64,000 bases of DNA from Microbacterium galbinum. Its GTDB lineage: Bacteria > Actinomycetota > Actinomycetes > Actinomycetales > Microbacteriaceae. The stretch's first letter is position 1. Every line of letters begins with the position of its first letter. This document shows positions 63,899-64,000 of this stretch, piece after piece. The position numbers and the translations under genes were made by a program. The stretch is from positions 248,001-312,000 of the forward strand of contig NZ_JAHWXM010000002.1 in NCBI RefSeq assembly GCF_023091225.1, in the 5' to 3' direction. The notes beneath the pieces are model-generated. The model was not told where the DNA came from and searched no databases. It worked only from the letters and a program-made list of their open reading frames with translations.

Positions 63899-64000
63899 CG
63901 AGGCGCCCAGCGCGGTCGGTGGCGCACACTTTCTGCACGACCATGATCATCTCTCAGCCGCCGGGGCCCGAGCCCGCGTTGCTTCCCGTGAGATCCTGGC

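Larger units (their letters stand above)
53901..64000. mobile_element. Integrative element with serine integrase, family-B polymerase and MobV-like protein (right end not seen)
   Basis: Contents: serine integrase, GIY-YIG-like protein, repeat-rich region, HTH regulator, and a minus-strand operon of excisionase-like HTH, PolB, an 89-codon ORF and a MobV-like protein; then a DUF2510/bPH/SHOCT protein. Base composition and codon use differ from the left 53.9 kb (more A/T-ending codons), and the 8-mer CGGATGCC/GGCATCCG, common on the left, was not found here on reading. No capsid, terminase or type IV secretion genes are seen so far. The combination resembles pipolins or an integrated mobilisable replicon. 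Confidence 0.75.

Overview
The window looks like a chromosomal segment of a high-GC actinobacterium of the family Microbacteriaceae, most like Microbacterium. The evidence is the GC content, the many GTG starts and apparently leaderless promoters, the conserved actinobacterial gene neighbourhoods (lpqE/carD/ispDF/cysS/rlmB, senX3-regX3/phoU/gpm, ppk1/mutT1, sigK/rskA/fasciclin, tad/topA/tmk/holB) and a very frequent GGCATCC/GGATGCC word. Genus level is an inference from style, not from a marker gene.

Layout. 1-15.6 kb: an ABC-2 exporter pair, a large cell-wall-sorted surface protein, a CycA-type amino acid permease, a Ca2+/H+ antiporter, an HTH regulator with a serine hydrolase, an aldo/keto reductase, two lipoproteins, an acyltransferase, a tRNA-Thr and a thioredoxin-fold protein that has lost its CXXC. 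15.8-18.3 kb: a stand-alone sugar-importer ATPase and a DUF4032 kinase-like protein. 19-24 kb: rlmB-cysS-ispDF-carD with a divergent LpqE-like lipoprotein. 24-39 kb: a phosphate and nitrogen block with regX3-senX3, phoU, gpmA, glnR, ppk1, a NUDIX/phosphatase fusion and pstSCAB. 39-53.4 kb: a pabC-like lyase, a candidate structured RNA, sigK-rskA-fasciclin, tRNA-Lys, assorted enzymes, pncA, a second tRNA-Thr, a Tap-like peptidase, holB, tmk, topA and the tail of a tad pilus cluster.

From about 53.9 kb to the right edge the sequence changes: lower GC, different codon use, near absence of the GGATGCC word, long inverted repeats. This is an integrative element whose serine integrase has cut a DUF4244 pilin-like gene, leaving only its last 36 codons. 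It carries a GIY-YIG-like protein, an HTH regulator, a MobV-type relaxase homologue, an 89-codon linker ORF, a family-B DNA polymerase and an excisionase-like HTH protein. The last four read as one operon joined by ATGA overlaps. An integrated element built on its own family-B polymerase resembles the pipolins (primer-independent PolB elements). The right end is outside the window.

How the genes work together. RegX3-SenX3 would sense phosphate through Pst/PhoU. Direct repeats of 11-bp PHO-box units (GTTCACC-type) are visible before pstS and ppk1 and, less expectedly, before the large LATTG-anchored surface protein at 1993-4893, suggesting that this protein is a phosphate-starvation product. 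SigK, its anti-sigma factor and a fasciclin lipoprotein form a second regulatory module, with a SigK-like promoter in front of the fasciclin gene.
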